Source: Ignavibacteriota bacterium (GTDB taxonomy: Bacteria; Bacteroidota; Ignavibacteria; Ignavibacteriales; Melioribacteraceae). From it: DNA of 64,000 bases. A model generated the notes under the pieces. That model did not search any database, was not told the DNA's origin, and worked only from the letters and a program-made list of their open reading frames with translations. The translations under genes and the position numbers were made by a program. Positions 26,306 to 35,425 of the stretch are shown piece by piece. Location of the stretch: contig JADJGF010000001.1 of assembly GCA_016708125.1 (NCBI GenBank), positions 1,200,001 through 1,264,000 of the forward strand, read 5' to 3'. The stretch's first letter is position 1. Every line of letters begins with the position of its first letter.

Positions 26306-27745
26306 TCAGTTGAAGGGAAGATAAGTTTTTCTTTCAAGATCAGCTAAAGCCAAATTATAATCAATAAGAGCGCTCAAACTATTATTTTTTGCTTCTGTTA
26401 ATCTGATTTGCATTTGGGCTAAATCAAAACTTGAAATTGTGCCGGATCTAAATCTTTCCAAAGAAATGTTATAACTTTTTTCTGCAATTTCAACGGATTT
26501 ACTTAAAACTTCAACTCTTGCTTTTGCAGAATTTAATCTATTGATTGCAGAAATTACATCATTTCTGATTGTCTTTTTTAAATTTTCATAAACAAGCTGA
26601 TTAATTTTATAATTAGCTTCTGCAGATTCGACTTGTTTATTATTTTGTCCCCAATCCCAAATTGGAATTGATAGATTTAATCCAACATTTATATCATCTA
26701 ACAAATCCGCATACAAACTTGAAAATTTTTCATCATTTTTGCTTAATCCATATCTGGCAATTAAATCAGCTTTTATTTGTCTTCGCGAATCAATTTCTTC
26801 GACATTTAATTTTGATAAATAAATTTCACTTTGCTGATTTAGTAAATCCGGTCTTTTATTTAGTGCACTTTCAATAGCTTTTTCTTCATCAACAATAATT
26901 GGAGAATATTCTATATTGGAAATTATTTCAATATTTTCATCAAGTTCCAAACCCAATAACAATTTAAAATTACTTAAATCTTCTTCATATGATCTTTGAG
27001 AATTTAGCAATTCATTTTTACTCGATGCTAAGTCAACTTCTAATTGTAAAGCTTCAACTTCTGCAATAAGTCCCGCAACTAATTTATTTTTGGCAGTTAA
27101 AAATGATTCTTCATTTTGTTTAACTTTTTCTTCCAGAATTTTTACATTTTCTTTTATTTTATACAAATTGTAGAATGCTGATTTTACGTTGTAAATTATA
27201 TTTTGTTCGGCTTCATCAAAATTTCTTTTAGAATTTTCTAAATTAATTTCGGCTCTTTCTAAATTTGCTTGCTGTGTATTAAATGTAAAAAGCGGCTGTT
27301 GAAGTGAAATACTAAAATTTGTAAAATAATCTTTTGTGCTTTCCAAACCGGTTCCAAATTGGTCCCTTCCAAAAACTCTTCCGGTTAAATTTATGTTTCC
27401 GTTTGTAAAAATAACCGGCTGCGATAAACTTAATCTTCCTTCTAACCTAGTGCTTCCCAATTCGAAAAATTCTTCTTTACTCAAGAGCGGATTGAATTGG
27501 CTTGTTAAACTTTTTGAATAACTTGGAATATCAAATTCCAAATCCAACTGAGAAAATAATCCGGCTTTAAATGCTTCCAAACTTTTCTGCGATGCGGTGA
27601 GCGAGTAATTCGCATTTTGAATTCCAAAACTTTTCTGCAATGCAACATTAATTGATTTTTCCAAATCATAAATTTCTTGGGCAAAATAATTTTGAATTGA
27701 TAAAAAAAATAAAATTGTAAGTAAATTTTTTTTCATATTATTCAT
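26306..27745 (-). CDS. TolC-family outer-membrane efflux protein
   Basis: A 479-residue precursor with a signal peptide ending near YFAQ. The two internally repeated halves have long heptad-rich helices with the alternating Ala/Leu/Asn pattern of TolC (for example ENSKRNFDEAEQNII and SLERFRSGTISSFDLAQMQIRL, the latter a well-conserved OEP signature). It should form the trimeric outer-membrane channel of the adjacent adaptor and MacB-like permease. The start at 27745 overlaps the permease stop; a second ATG three codons in is equally possible. Confidence 0.9.
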   Translation of the reverse strand: MNNMKKNLLTILFFLSIQNYFAQEIYDLEKSINVALQKSFGIQNANYSLTASQKSLEAFKAGLFSQLDLEFDIPSYSKSLTSQFNPLLSKEEFFELGSTRLEGRLSLSQPVIFTNGNINLTGRVFGRDQFGTGLESTKDYFTNFSISLQQPLFTFNTQQANLERAEINLENSKRNFDEAEQNIIYNVKSAFYNLYKIKENVKILEEKVKQNEESFLTAKNKLVAGLIAEVEALQLEVDLASSKNELLNSQRSYEEDLSNFKLLLGLELDENIEIISNIEYSPIIVDEEKAIESALNKRPDLLNQQSEIYLSKLNVEEIDSRRQIKADLIARYGLSKNDEKFSSLYADLLDDINVGLNLSIPIWDWGQNNKQVESAEANYKINQLVYENLKKTIRNDVISAINRLNSAKARVEVLSKSVEIAEKSYNISLERFRSGTISSFDLAQMQIRLTEAKNNSLSALIDYNLALADLERKTYLPFN

Positions 27746-29012
27746 ATCTAAGAGATTCTATTGGATCTTTTTCTGCAGCTTTTTTTGCCGGATATAATCC
27801 AAATCCTACGCCAACAGCCATCGAAACGAAAAATGCAACAACAACTGAATATGGTGTAATTAAAGTACGCCAGCCGGCATATTTTGTAATTATAGATGTT
27901 AAAATAAATCCTATTATTGTTCCAATATTTCCACCAATTAAACTAATAATTAATGCTTCATACATAAATTGATAAAGAATATTAGTTTGTGTTGCCCCAA
28001 CAGCTCTTCTAATTCCAATTTCTTTTGTTCGCTCTAAAATATTTGCAAGCATAATATTCATAATTCCAATACCGCCAACCAGTAAAGAAATTCCGGCAAT
28101 TGCTCCCATTACAACATTAAAAATTGATTGTGTTTTTTGTTTTTGTTCAATAATAGCTTCGGGAATAATTATTTGAAAATCTTCAACACCGTAATGTTTT
28201 CTGAGCAAAATTCGTTTAATTAATGAAGCGGTTTCAAATATTTGATTATCTTCAAAAACTTTTATTGTTAATTGATCTATTGAAATTCTATCAACAGCGT
28301 TTGCCACATTGTTTCTGCTGTTTCTCTGGTTTTCTTCCGAAACTTTATTTTTCGGCATTTTATAAAACATAGTTGAAATTGGAATATAAATATCATCATT
28401 AAAATTTCTAATTTCTGATGAGGTTTCACCTCCGTCTTTTTTAGAAGAGATTACTCCGATTACCGTAAACCAACCATATCCTATTTTTATTTTTTTATTT
28501 ATCGGATTTTCATAATTAAATAATTTATCTTTTATTCCGGCTCCTAAAACGCAAACATTTTTATAATTATCATTGTGATATTTATTGAAAAATTTTCCTT
28601 CACTTAATTTCGAATTAAATGTTAAATAGTAATTTGGAGTTGTTCCAATAATTTTAGTTTCTATAATTTTTGATTTATAACCGGCTTTCTCAGTATTTTC
28701 TCTTTGCACGGTAATTGATTTTATATATGGGCAAATCTGAAGAATTGCTTCGGAATCTTTAAGGGTTAATCCCGATGAGAAAAAAGCTTTTTTATTTTCT
28801 TCTTCTGTTATTGAATTTTTTTTAACAATAATATTATTAGAGCCAAGCAATTCAATTTGCTCTAAAGTTTCTTGTCGTGCTCCTTCACCAATTGAAACCA
28901 TTGAAATTACTGAAGCAACTCCAAATATTATCCCGAGCATTGTAAGAAAAGTTCTAAGTTTGTTTGAATTTAATCCTTCTAGACTTATCCTTATTAAATC
29001 TTTCTTTTTCAT
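27738..29012 (-). CDS. MacB-like ABC transporter permease
   Basis: A 424-residue type VII ABC permease without an ATPase domain. It has one N-terminal membrane helix (LRTFLTMLGIIFGVASVISMVSIG), a periplasmic core domain (about 45-285), then three C-terminal helices with the family signature GIMNIMLANILERTKEIGIRRAVGA, which contacts the ATPase. It ends with PAKKAAEKDPIESLRYE, another hallmark. Such transporters work mechanically with an adaptor and TolC to export peptides, lipids or antibiotics. The ATP-binding partner is not in this cluster and must be encoded elsewhere. Confidence 0.9.
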   Translation of the reverse strand: MKKKDLIRISLEGLNSNKLRTFLTMLGIIFGVASVISMVSIGEGARQETLEQIELLGSNNIIVKKNSITEEENKKAFFSSGLTLKDSEAILQICPYIKSITVQRENTEKAGYKSKIIETKIIGTTPNYYLTFNSKLSEGKFFNKYHNDNYKNVCVLGAGIKDKLFNYENPINKKIKIGYGWFTVIGVISSKKDGGETSSEIRNFNDDIYIPISTMFYKMPKNKVSEENQRNSRNNVANAVDRISIDQLTIKVFEDNQIFETASLIKRILLRKHYGVEDFQIIIPEAIIEQKQKTQSIFNVVMGAIAGISLLVGGIGIMNIMLANILERTKEIGIRRAVGATQTNILYQFMYEALIISLIGGNIGTIIGFILTSIITKYAGWRTLITPYSVVVAFFVSMAVGVGFGLYPAKKAAEKDPIESLRYE

Positions 29013-29014
29013 AA

Positions 29015-30430
29015 TTATTGAATAATAATAGATCGGAACGATTTTGACTTTGAAGGGGCAGACGGAGTTTCTGTTTTTTCCGGAGCTTCTGTTACCGAAG
29101 GATCATCTATTTCACTATTGGGATTTCTAAGTGCAACAAAATCTCCAATATTCAATCCTTCTTCAATAACGATAAAATCTTCGCTTTTTATTCCAATTTT
29201 TACTTCTGTTTCTTCAAAACCGGAGCCATTCTTTTTATAAACCAAAAATTTATTATCTTCATTAAATATTGCTTCATGAGGTACAAAAAATTTATTGGGA
29301 GTTTCATTAACAATTATTTGATTACTGGTTGTCATACCTGGCTTAAGAATTTCTGAAATACCATCAATATCAACATGAACATCAAAAACTTTAATATCCG
29401 AATCATAATTTTTATTCTTTCCTAATTTAGCAATGCTCGAAATTTTTCCAATAAAGATACTATCTTGAAATGCGTCAAGTTTTACAATAACTTTTTGACC
29501 AACACTTACTTTACTTACATCAACTTCATTAACATAGGTTTCGCTTTCCATTGCAGAAAGATCCGGCAAAGTTATAATTACTTGTCCGGGCCACGGCTGA
29601 TCACCAATTTGAAATTTTTGCCCGTTGTTAGCCCAATTTTCTCCATACACTACTAAACCTTCCGCAGAAGCTGTTAAAGTTAGTTCATCCAAATCCTTTT
29701 GGGCTTTTTCTAAATCATTTCTTTTTTGCCTAACTTCAACATTCGTATTGTTGAGCTCAGATTGTTGAATTATTTTTTTCGATTCAAAATCCTTCTTTGA
29801 TTGTTCATATTGCAATACATTTTTTTGATGCTGCAATTCCGCTTCTCTTTGTTTAGTTTGAGCTTCAAATTTCATTTGGGCTAAATTTAATTGAGATAAT
29901 TCAAAACTTAGCTGTGAACCTTTTAATTGAGATTCAGTTTGAGCAATATCAGAAGCCTGATTTGCCAAAAGTTTTTCTTTATTTGATATTGCAATTTCAA
30001 GTTGAGCTTCTGCTTCTTTTAATTTTGTTACTGCTTCTGTTGGATCAAACTTCGCAACAACATCACCGGATTTTATATATGTACCTTCCGGAATTAGAAA
30101 TACAATTTTTAAACTGCTTCTTACTCTTGGCGCGGATATTGAAATTGAATTTTTTGCTTTAATTTCTCCACTTTCCGTTACAGAAATTCTAAACACATCA
30201 TTTTTAACTTTATATACTGGAATACTCTTTTCAGCCGTGGTTCTACCAAATAAAATAAAGTATGAAAAAATTATTAGTATAATAGCAATTAACGGAAGAG
30301 AGAAATTCTTTTTGAAAAATATAGGAAGTTTTGTATTGCTAACAAATTTAAGGTATTTGTTATTTATCTGATTTACTTTTTCAATAATTTTGGAAATAAA
30401 TTTGAGGGTTTTACTTTCTTTATTATTCAT
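29015..30430 (-). CDS. HlyD/MacA-type periplasmic adaptor subunit
   Basis: A 471-residue membrane-fusion protein with one N-terminal anchor helix (about 48-67). The barrel-sandwich halves surround a long coiled-coil hairpin rich in Gln, Glu and Lys (about 135-250). Beta-barrel and membrane-proximal domains follow (LPDLSAMESETYVNEVDVSKV, then KPGMTTSNQIIV). It ends in a Pro/Thr/Ser-rich tail. It starts the adaptor-permease-TolC operon, with two bases between it and the permease. Substrate unknown. Confidence 0.88.
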   Translation of the reverse strand: MNNKESKTLKFISKIIEKVNQINNKYLKFVSNTKLPIFFKKNFSLPLIAIILIIFSYFILFGRTTAEKSIPVYKVKNDVFRISVTESGEIKAKNSISISAPRVRSSLKIVFLIPEGTYIKSGDVVAKFDPTEAVTKLKEAEAQLEIAISNKEKLLANQASDIAQTESQLKGSQLSFELSQLNLAQMKFEAQTKQREAELQHQKNVLQYEQSKKDFESKKIIQQSELNNTNVEVRQKRNDLEKAQKDLDELTLTASAEGLVVYGENWANNGQKFQIGDQPWPGQVIITLPDLSAMESETYVNEVDVSKVSVGQKVIVKLDAFQDSIFIGKISSIAKLGKNKNYDSDIKVFDVHVDIDGISEILKPGMTTSNQIIVNETPNKFFVPHEAIFNEDNKFLVYKKNGSGFEETEVKIGIKSEDFIVIEEGLNIGDFVALRNPNSEIDDPSVTEAPEKTETPSAPSKSKSFRSIIIQ

Positions 30431-30564
30431 GATTTATAAAAGTTATTTTCACAAATAATATTATTAAATATATTTTCTAAAATAAAGTCATTTTAATTTA
30501 AACTATATAAAATGATTTATCTAAAGAAAACTATTTTAATCAGATTTATTAATAATTGAAAAGT

Positions 30565-31746
30565 CTATTTTATAAACTTAAACTCAAATCTTCTATTTTT
30601 AGCTTTTCCTTCGTCTGTTAAATTGCTCGAAATCGGAAATCTTTCGCCAAAACCAATTGTATTAATTTTGGCTTCGCTAATCCCATTTTCTACTAAATAT
30701 TTTTTTATTAATTCTGCTTTAGCTAATGATGTTTTTTTATTGTTTTCATCTTTTCCAACATCATCTGTGTGAGCATGAATTTCTAAAATTAATTCCTCGT
30801 GATTTCTAAGATAATTTCCAATTTCATTCAATTGAATTTTTGAATTATCAGAAAGATTACTCATTTCAAAATCATTGTTTAATTGCTCAATTGTAAAAGA
30901 TATGTCATTCTTTAATGCGTTTTCAATTTTTTCTAAAATTTCTGAATTTTTTATTTCACCAATTGGTTTTTCAATTTCACTTTCTTTATCTGAAATTATT
31001 TCAGCTACATTTTCACTTTTCAGTACAATTGAATTTGTTAAATTGTTCGTTTCGTTACATCCTTTGCAGAAAATAAAACAAACAATTAAAATTAGCACTG
31101 CAAGTAAAAACCAAATCCATAATTTTCCGCAGCCGCCTTTTTTCTCTATAATCGTCTGGGGAATTTCTCCCGCTATTTTTTCAATTTTAGGTTGTTCAAT
31201 TTTTTCTAACTTTATTTCCTCCGAAACTTTTTTTTGTTCAGATTTTAAATCTGCAACTAAATCTAATTCTTCAATTTTATTTTCAATAATGTTATCAACT
31301 TTATTTTCTGTAAATAGTTTTGCAGCAGAAAACCAAACTCCGTTGATTTCAGTTGCACCAATTCCAATAATTGAATTTTCACCACGCACCCATTCATAAT
31401 CTTTTTCCATTTCATTTACAGAATTATAGTAACAGCTTCTTGCAATTTCTTGTTTGTTTCCGGCTATTAGACAAAAGAAATATTTGTTATCATTGGTTTG
31501 TGTTTTTAACCATCTTTCATCAAGAAGAGAATTTCTGTGGATGGAACTTATGCCGTTATTTCTGGCAATTTCAGAAGTGTAACTTTGTGATCTTAGATAT
31601 GTTTTTCCATCGGAATTTAAAGCAAAATAAAATTTGTTGTTTTTTTCAAATTTGAAAAAATCGTTTTCACCTTTGTATTCTTCGCATAATAAATATTCAT
31701 CAAAAGAACGCAGAGAATTCTGTGGAATTTCATTCTTTTCTTCCAT
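30565..31746 (-). CDS. YegP/DUF1508-like repeats fused through a membrane helix to an OmpA-like domain
   Basis: A 393-residue protein. Residues of about 20-145 contain two copies of a YegP/DUF1508-like unit (FYFALNSDGKTYLRSQSY and YFFCLIAGNKQEIARSCYY, each followed by a GI/NEM segment). A charged linker follows, then one membrane helix (LWIWFLLAVLILIVCFIF, about 210-228), and a C-terminal OmpA-like peptidoglycan-binding domain. That domain shows EIHAHTDDVG, SLAKAELIKKYL, NTIGFGERFP and AKNRRFEF. With no signal peptide, the DUF1508 part is probably cytoplasmic and the OmpA part periplasmic. It stands alone, preceded by a gap of over 200 bases up to the GH13 gene. Confidence 0.82.
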   Translation of the reverse strand: MEEKNEIPQNSLRSFDEYLLCEEYKGENDFFKFEKNNKFYFALNSDGKTYLRSQSYTSEIARNNGISSIHRNSLLDERWLKTQTNDNKYFFCLIAGNKQEIARSCYYNSVNEMEKDYEWVRGENSIIGIGATEINGVWFSAAKLFTENKVDNIIENKIEELDLVADLKSEQKKVSEEIKLEKIEQPKIEKIAGEIPQTIIEKKGGCGKLWIWFLLAVLILIVCFIFCKGCNETNNLTNSIVLKSENVAEIISDKESEIEKPIGEIKNSEILEKIENALKNDISFTIEQLNNDFEMSNLSDNSKIQLNEIGNYLRNHEELILEIHAHTDDVGKDENNKKTSLAKAELIKKYLVENGISEAKINTIGFGERFPISSNLTDEGKAKNRRFEFKFIK

Positions 31747-31956
31747 TTTGGGGAATCTCTCTTAATTTTAAAAATATTGATTAATATCAAAAGCATGTTA
31801 TTATCAAATAACAATTATCGCTTTTAATGAAAATCCCCCTAACTTTACTTTATTTATCTACAAATTAGTAATTAAAAGAATTATTAAATTTTTGCAAGAA
31901 GAATAAAGAAATTTTCCGATGCGAAGTTACAAAAATTCGGATAAAAAAGTATTACT

Positions 31957-33429
31957 TTAATAAGAAAATATATGACTTTTAAACGGACCTAACTCAATAA
32001 ATAATCCTTCATTTATTACTTCTTCCGTTTTTCTAAAATATGTCTTATAGTTTAAGATATCTTTAAGTTTAAATTTTGTTGGATAATTATTTAAACTCAT
32101 CTCAATTCTACATTGTGAAACAACTTTGGAAAAATTTATTACTACTAATCTTTTTCTTTCTTCAAGATTAATTTTCCAAGCAAGTATATTATTGTAAGTA
32201 TTATTTGATACCCAAGATGGTATTGGATTTAGCAATTCCCAATTTCCATATTTAAAAACATCTGAAGATGTAATTCTCAAAAGTTTTTCGTAAAACTCTA
32301 ATAAATTAGGATTCTCTTTTTCAATCGGCTCTCTGCCAAGTTGAACGGGTAGTTTGATTTTTTTTCCTTCAATTTGTCCGTCGTGAATAAAAGTCATTCC
32401 CGGTATTGTGTTTATTATTATTGCGGCAGCTTTCGATTTTTCAATTCCCAATAAAGTAATGGCTCTTTCTTCATCGTGATTTTCAATAAATCTAACAGAC
32501 TTTTCTTGAAAATTTTTCTCAGCCATTAAATGTGCTTTTATTTCGCTCACATTTTCAACTCTTATTCTATCTAACAATCTTTTATCATAAGTAAAATCAA
32601 ATCCTAATTTCTGAAGTTCCCATTCAAGATCCCAATAAGATTCACCAATAAAAATAAAATTATCATTCAACTGTTTTATTTCTTTAATGCAAATTTCCCA
32701 AAATTCATTTTTAGGTCTTTGATAATTTCTGTTTGATAAAACTCCGCTCCAAGTATTTTCAAATACATTATTCAACGAAAGCATTGCCATATCGCACCTA
32801 ACTCCATCGCACAAATTCATAAGTTCTTTTAAAATATCAATCATATATCTTCTTGCATTTTCATCAAAATAATTAACTTGAATTGTGTCTTGCCAAGCTG
32901 GAAAAAATGGATCTCTTCCGTGAGCAAATATTTTTGAATTTTTTGATTTGAAAAATGTATATGAATTTCTTTGCAAAAAATCTTCGTTGGCAGATAAAAA
33001 TAATTCGGGATTTTTTTCGATAAGTGAACTATGCGCGCTAAAATGATTTGAAACAAAATCAAGAATTAATTTAATTCCTAACGAATTTAAATAATTCTTC
33101 AATTCTATAATTTCTTCAGAAGTTCCAATTGATGGATTTATTTCATAACAATCAATTGAGTACGGCGAACCAATTACATCTTTTTCGCTCCAATCTTTTA
33201 GAGCTTTTCCGTAATCACCAACTAAACCGGGCTCAAAACAATATTCTTTTATTACGCTTTCATTTGTGCGCCAAACGCCCATAAGCCAAATATAATTGAA
33301 GCCTTTTAAATATAAATCATACCAATATTCTTGCGGAATATCTTTTAAAGTTGCTCTCTTTGTGCCGTCATCAAATCTCCTTAACCAAACTCTCGTGTTA
33401 ATTTCATAAATATTTGATTTCTTATTCAT
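31957..33429 (-). CDS. Alpha-amylase family (GH13) glycoside hydrolase
   Basis: A 490-residue cytoplasmic enzyme (no signal peptide) of the retaining alpha-glucan family. All four conserved GH13 regions are present: DFVSNH (124-129), GVRCDMAML with nucleophile D213, FIGESYW with acid/base E263, and ENHDEER with D319. A small C-terminal beta domain follows. Odd features are the Cys before the nucleophile (RCD rather than R-x-D) and a short family-typical domain B. Substrate could be an oligosaccharide or storage glucan. It directly follows dnaG with four bases between, a chance-looking operon. Confidence 0.85.
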   Translation of the reverse strand: MNKKSNIYEINTRVWLRRFDDGTKRATLKDIPQEYWYDLYLKGFNYIWLMGVWRTNESVIKEYCFEPGLVGDYGKALKDWSEKDVIGSPYSIDCYEINPSIGTSEEIIELKNYLNSLGIKLILDFVSNHFSAHSSLIEKNPELFLSANEDFLQRNSYTFFKSKNSKIFAHGRDPFFPAWQDTIQVNYFDENARRYMIDILKELMNLCDGVRCDMAMLSLNNVFENTWSGVLSNRNYQRPKNEFWEICIKEIKQLNDNFIFIGESYWDLEWELQKLGFDFTYDKRLLDRIRVENVSEIKAHLMAEKNFQEKSVRFIENHDEERAITLLGIEKSKAAAIIINTIPGMTFIHDGQIEGKKIKLPVQLGREPIEKENPNLLEFYEKLLRITSSDVFKYGNWELLNPIPSWVSNNTYNNILAWKINLEERKRLVVINFSKVVSQCRIEMSLNNYPTKFKLKDILNYKTYFRKTEEVINEGLFIELGPFKSHIFSY

Positions 33430-33433
33430 TGTC

Positions 33434-35281
33434 TCAACTCTTAAAAAGTGAAGTTTTTTCTTTTCTTAATTCATCATTTTCTTTCATGATATTAATTACT
33501 TCGGGATCGTTTCCAAGATTTTCGATTTTCATATCATTTAACTTAATCTGCTCATCAATCTTAATCAATTGATATTTTTTAATTGTATCAATCGCAAATT
33601 TTAAAGGATCTTTTTCAACTTTTCCGCTGCTCGATTTTTCATCCCAATTACTGCTAATTTGATATTCGCCAAGTGTAATTGTAAGAACATAATTTTTAAG
33701 TTTTTCGTCATCAATTTTTTCAATAACATCTGCTAAATTAAAATTTCCTTTTATATATGAATCATATACAATTCCAGCAAGTTTTCTTAAAGAATTATTT
33801 GTAAAATCTTCGGGCTGAATTGCATCAAATATTTTTCCAATTATTTCTTCATTTCCATCGTAAAGTAAATGAATTAATTCTTTTTCCAGATTTACTAATT
33901 GTGTGTTGATTTCTGTTTTTATTACTGAATTCGGTTTTCCGGTTTTCGTTATTTTCTGATCACTTTGAAATTCATTCTTTTTATTTTGACTAAGAAATTT
34001 ATTCAACTCCGATTCAATTAATTTTTCTCGTAAATTAAATTTTCTTGAAATTGAACGAATTAATAAACTTCGCTTTAATTCATCATTTACAAACGCAGCG
34101 GATTTAACCAATTCCCGTATGGCTTCCGCTTCGGTTGTAGGATTTTCAAACATTCCTTCCGCTTCGTATTGAGATGTTTGGAATTCCAAAAAGTTCTGTG
34201 CGGTTTTTAACAAATCTTCAAAACTCTCTTTTCCGTATTCTGTTATAAACGAATCCGGATCTTCGCCTTGCGGCAAACTTAACATTGAAACATCGAAATC
34301 TTGCTTAAGTAAAATTTCTATACTTCGCATTGAAGCTTTCAATCCGGCTGTATCTGCATCAAAAATTACTGTAACATTTTTTGTATAACGCGAAAGCAAT
34401 TTTACTTGATCATCAGTTAGAGAAGTTCCCGAAGATGCAACAACATTTTTAATTCCGTTTTGGAACAAAGCAATCAAATCCATGTAACCTTCTACAAGAA
34501 TTGCTTTATCCATTTTTCTAATTTCATCTTTTGAATGAAACAATCCATACAAACTTTTTCTTTTTAGATAAATTGTTGATTCGGGAGAATTTAAATATTT
34601 GGCAATATTTTCTTCACCTTGAAAAACTCTTCCGCCGAATGCAATCACTCTTCCGTTTGGAGAAAAAATTGGAAAAATAATTCTTCCTCTAAATTTATCG
34701 TAATATTTTCCGGCATCTTTTGAATCAATCAATCCTAAAAGTTTTGCATTATCTAAATTTATTTTATTCTCAATTGCATAATTCACAAAATGATCCCAGC
34801 CGTTTGGCGCAAATCCCAATCCAAAAGTTTTTTGCGTTTGCAATTTTATTTTTCTCAATTTAAAATAATCGCGGGCAATTTCTCCCATTTCCGAATTAAG
34901 TAAATTGTTGCTGAAATACTTTGCCGCAAAAACATTTATTTCATAAAGTTCTTCAAGTTCCGTTTGCTGTGAAGTAACTTGTTCTTCCTCAAAATTTAAT
35001 TTTATTCCAACAGATTCCGCAATTTCTTGAACTGCTTCAATAAAGGAAATACTTTTGTAATCCATCAAAAATTTATAAACATTTCCGCCTGCGTGACATC
35101 CGAAGCAATGAAATATTTGTTTGTCTTCGCTAACTGTAAACGACGGAGTTTTTTCTTGATGAAACGGACAAAGTCCGATAAAATTTTTTCCTCTTTTTCT
35201 AAGCGCAACAAATGATGAAATTACATCAACAATATTTGCCGAGCTTCTTATTTCTTCTATAGTATTTTCGGGAATTCGCAT
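33434..35281 (-). CDS. dnaG: DNA primase
   Basis: A 615-residue replicative primase that makes RNA primers for Okazaki fragments. The N-terminal CHC2 zinc site is visible as CPFHQEK then CFGCHAGG. The RNA-polymerase core follows with its RGRIIFPI box, the Toprim acidic motifs EGYMD and FDADTAG, and DPDSFI. A C-terminal helical DnaB-binding region (about 460-615) completes it. The length is normal. No rpoD or rpsU, its usual macromolecular-synthesis partners, is adjacent. Confidence 0.96.
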   Translation of the reverse strand: MRIPENTIEEIRSSANIVDVISSFVALRKRGKNFIGLCPFHQEKTPSFTVSEDKQIFHCFGCHAGGNVYKFLMDYKSISFIEAVQEIAESVGIKLNFEEEQVTSQQTELEELYEINVFAAKYFSNNLLNSEMGEIARDYFKLRKIKLQTQKTFGLGFAPNGWDHFVNYAIENKINLDNAKLLGLIDSKDAGKYYDKFRGRIIFPIFSPNGRVIAFGGRVFQGEENIAKYLNSPESTIYLKRKSLYGLFHSKDEIRKMDKAILVEGYMDLIALFQNGIKNVVASSGTSLTDDQVKLLSRYTKNVTVIFDADTAGLKASMRSIEILLKQDFDVSMLSLPQGEDPDSFITEYGKESFEDLLKTAQNFLEFQTSQYEAEGMFENPTTEAEAIRELVKSAAFVNDELKRSLLIRSISRKFNLREKLIESELNKFLSQNKKNEFQSDQKITKTGKPNSVIKTEINTQLVNLEKELIHLLYDGNEEIIGKIFDAIQPEDFTNNSLRKLAGIVYDSYIKGNFNLADVIEKIDDEKLKNYVLTITLGEYQISSNWDEKSSSGKVEKDPLKFAIDTIKKYQLIKIDEQIKLNDMKIENLGNDPEVINIMKENDELRKEKTSLFKS

Positions 35282-35425
35282 ATTTTAATTTCGAAGTTTA
35301 AAAATCAATTTTGGAAGTTTTGCACTAATAAAATAACATAAAATTATCTCAAATCTAAAATTGTTAATGTGCAATTGGATTTTTCAATTTATTATATTTA
35401 AAAATTACTTTTTGAAAGATATAAA

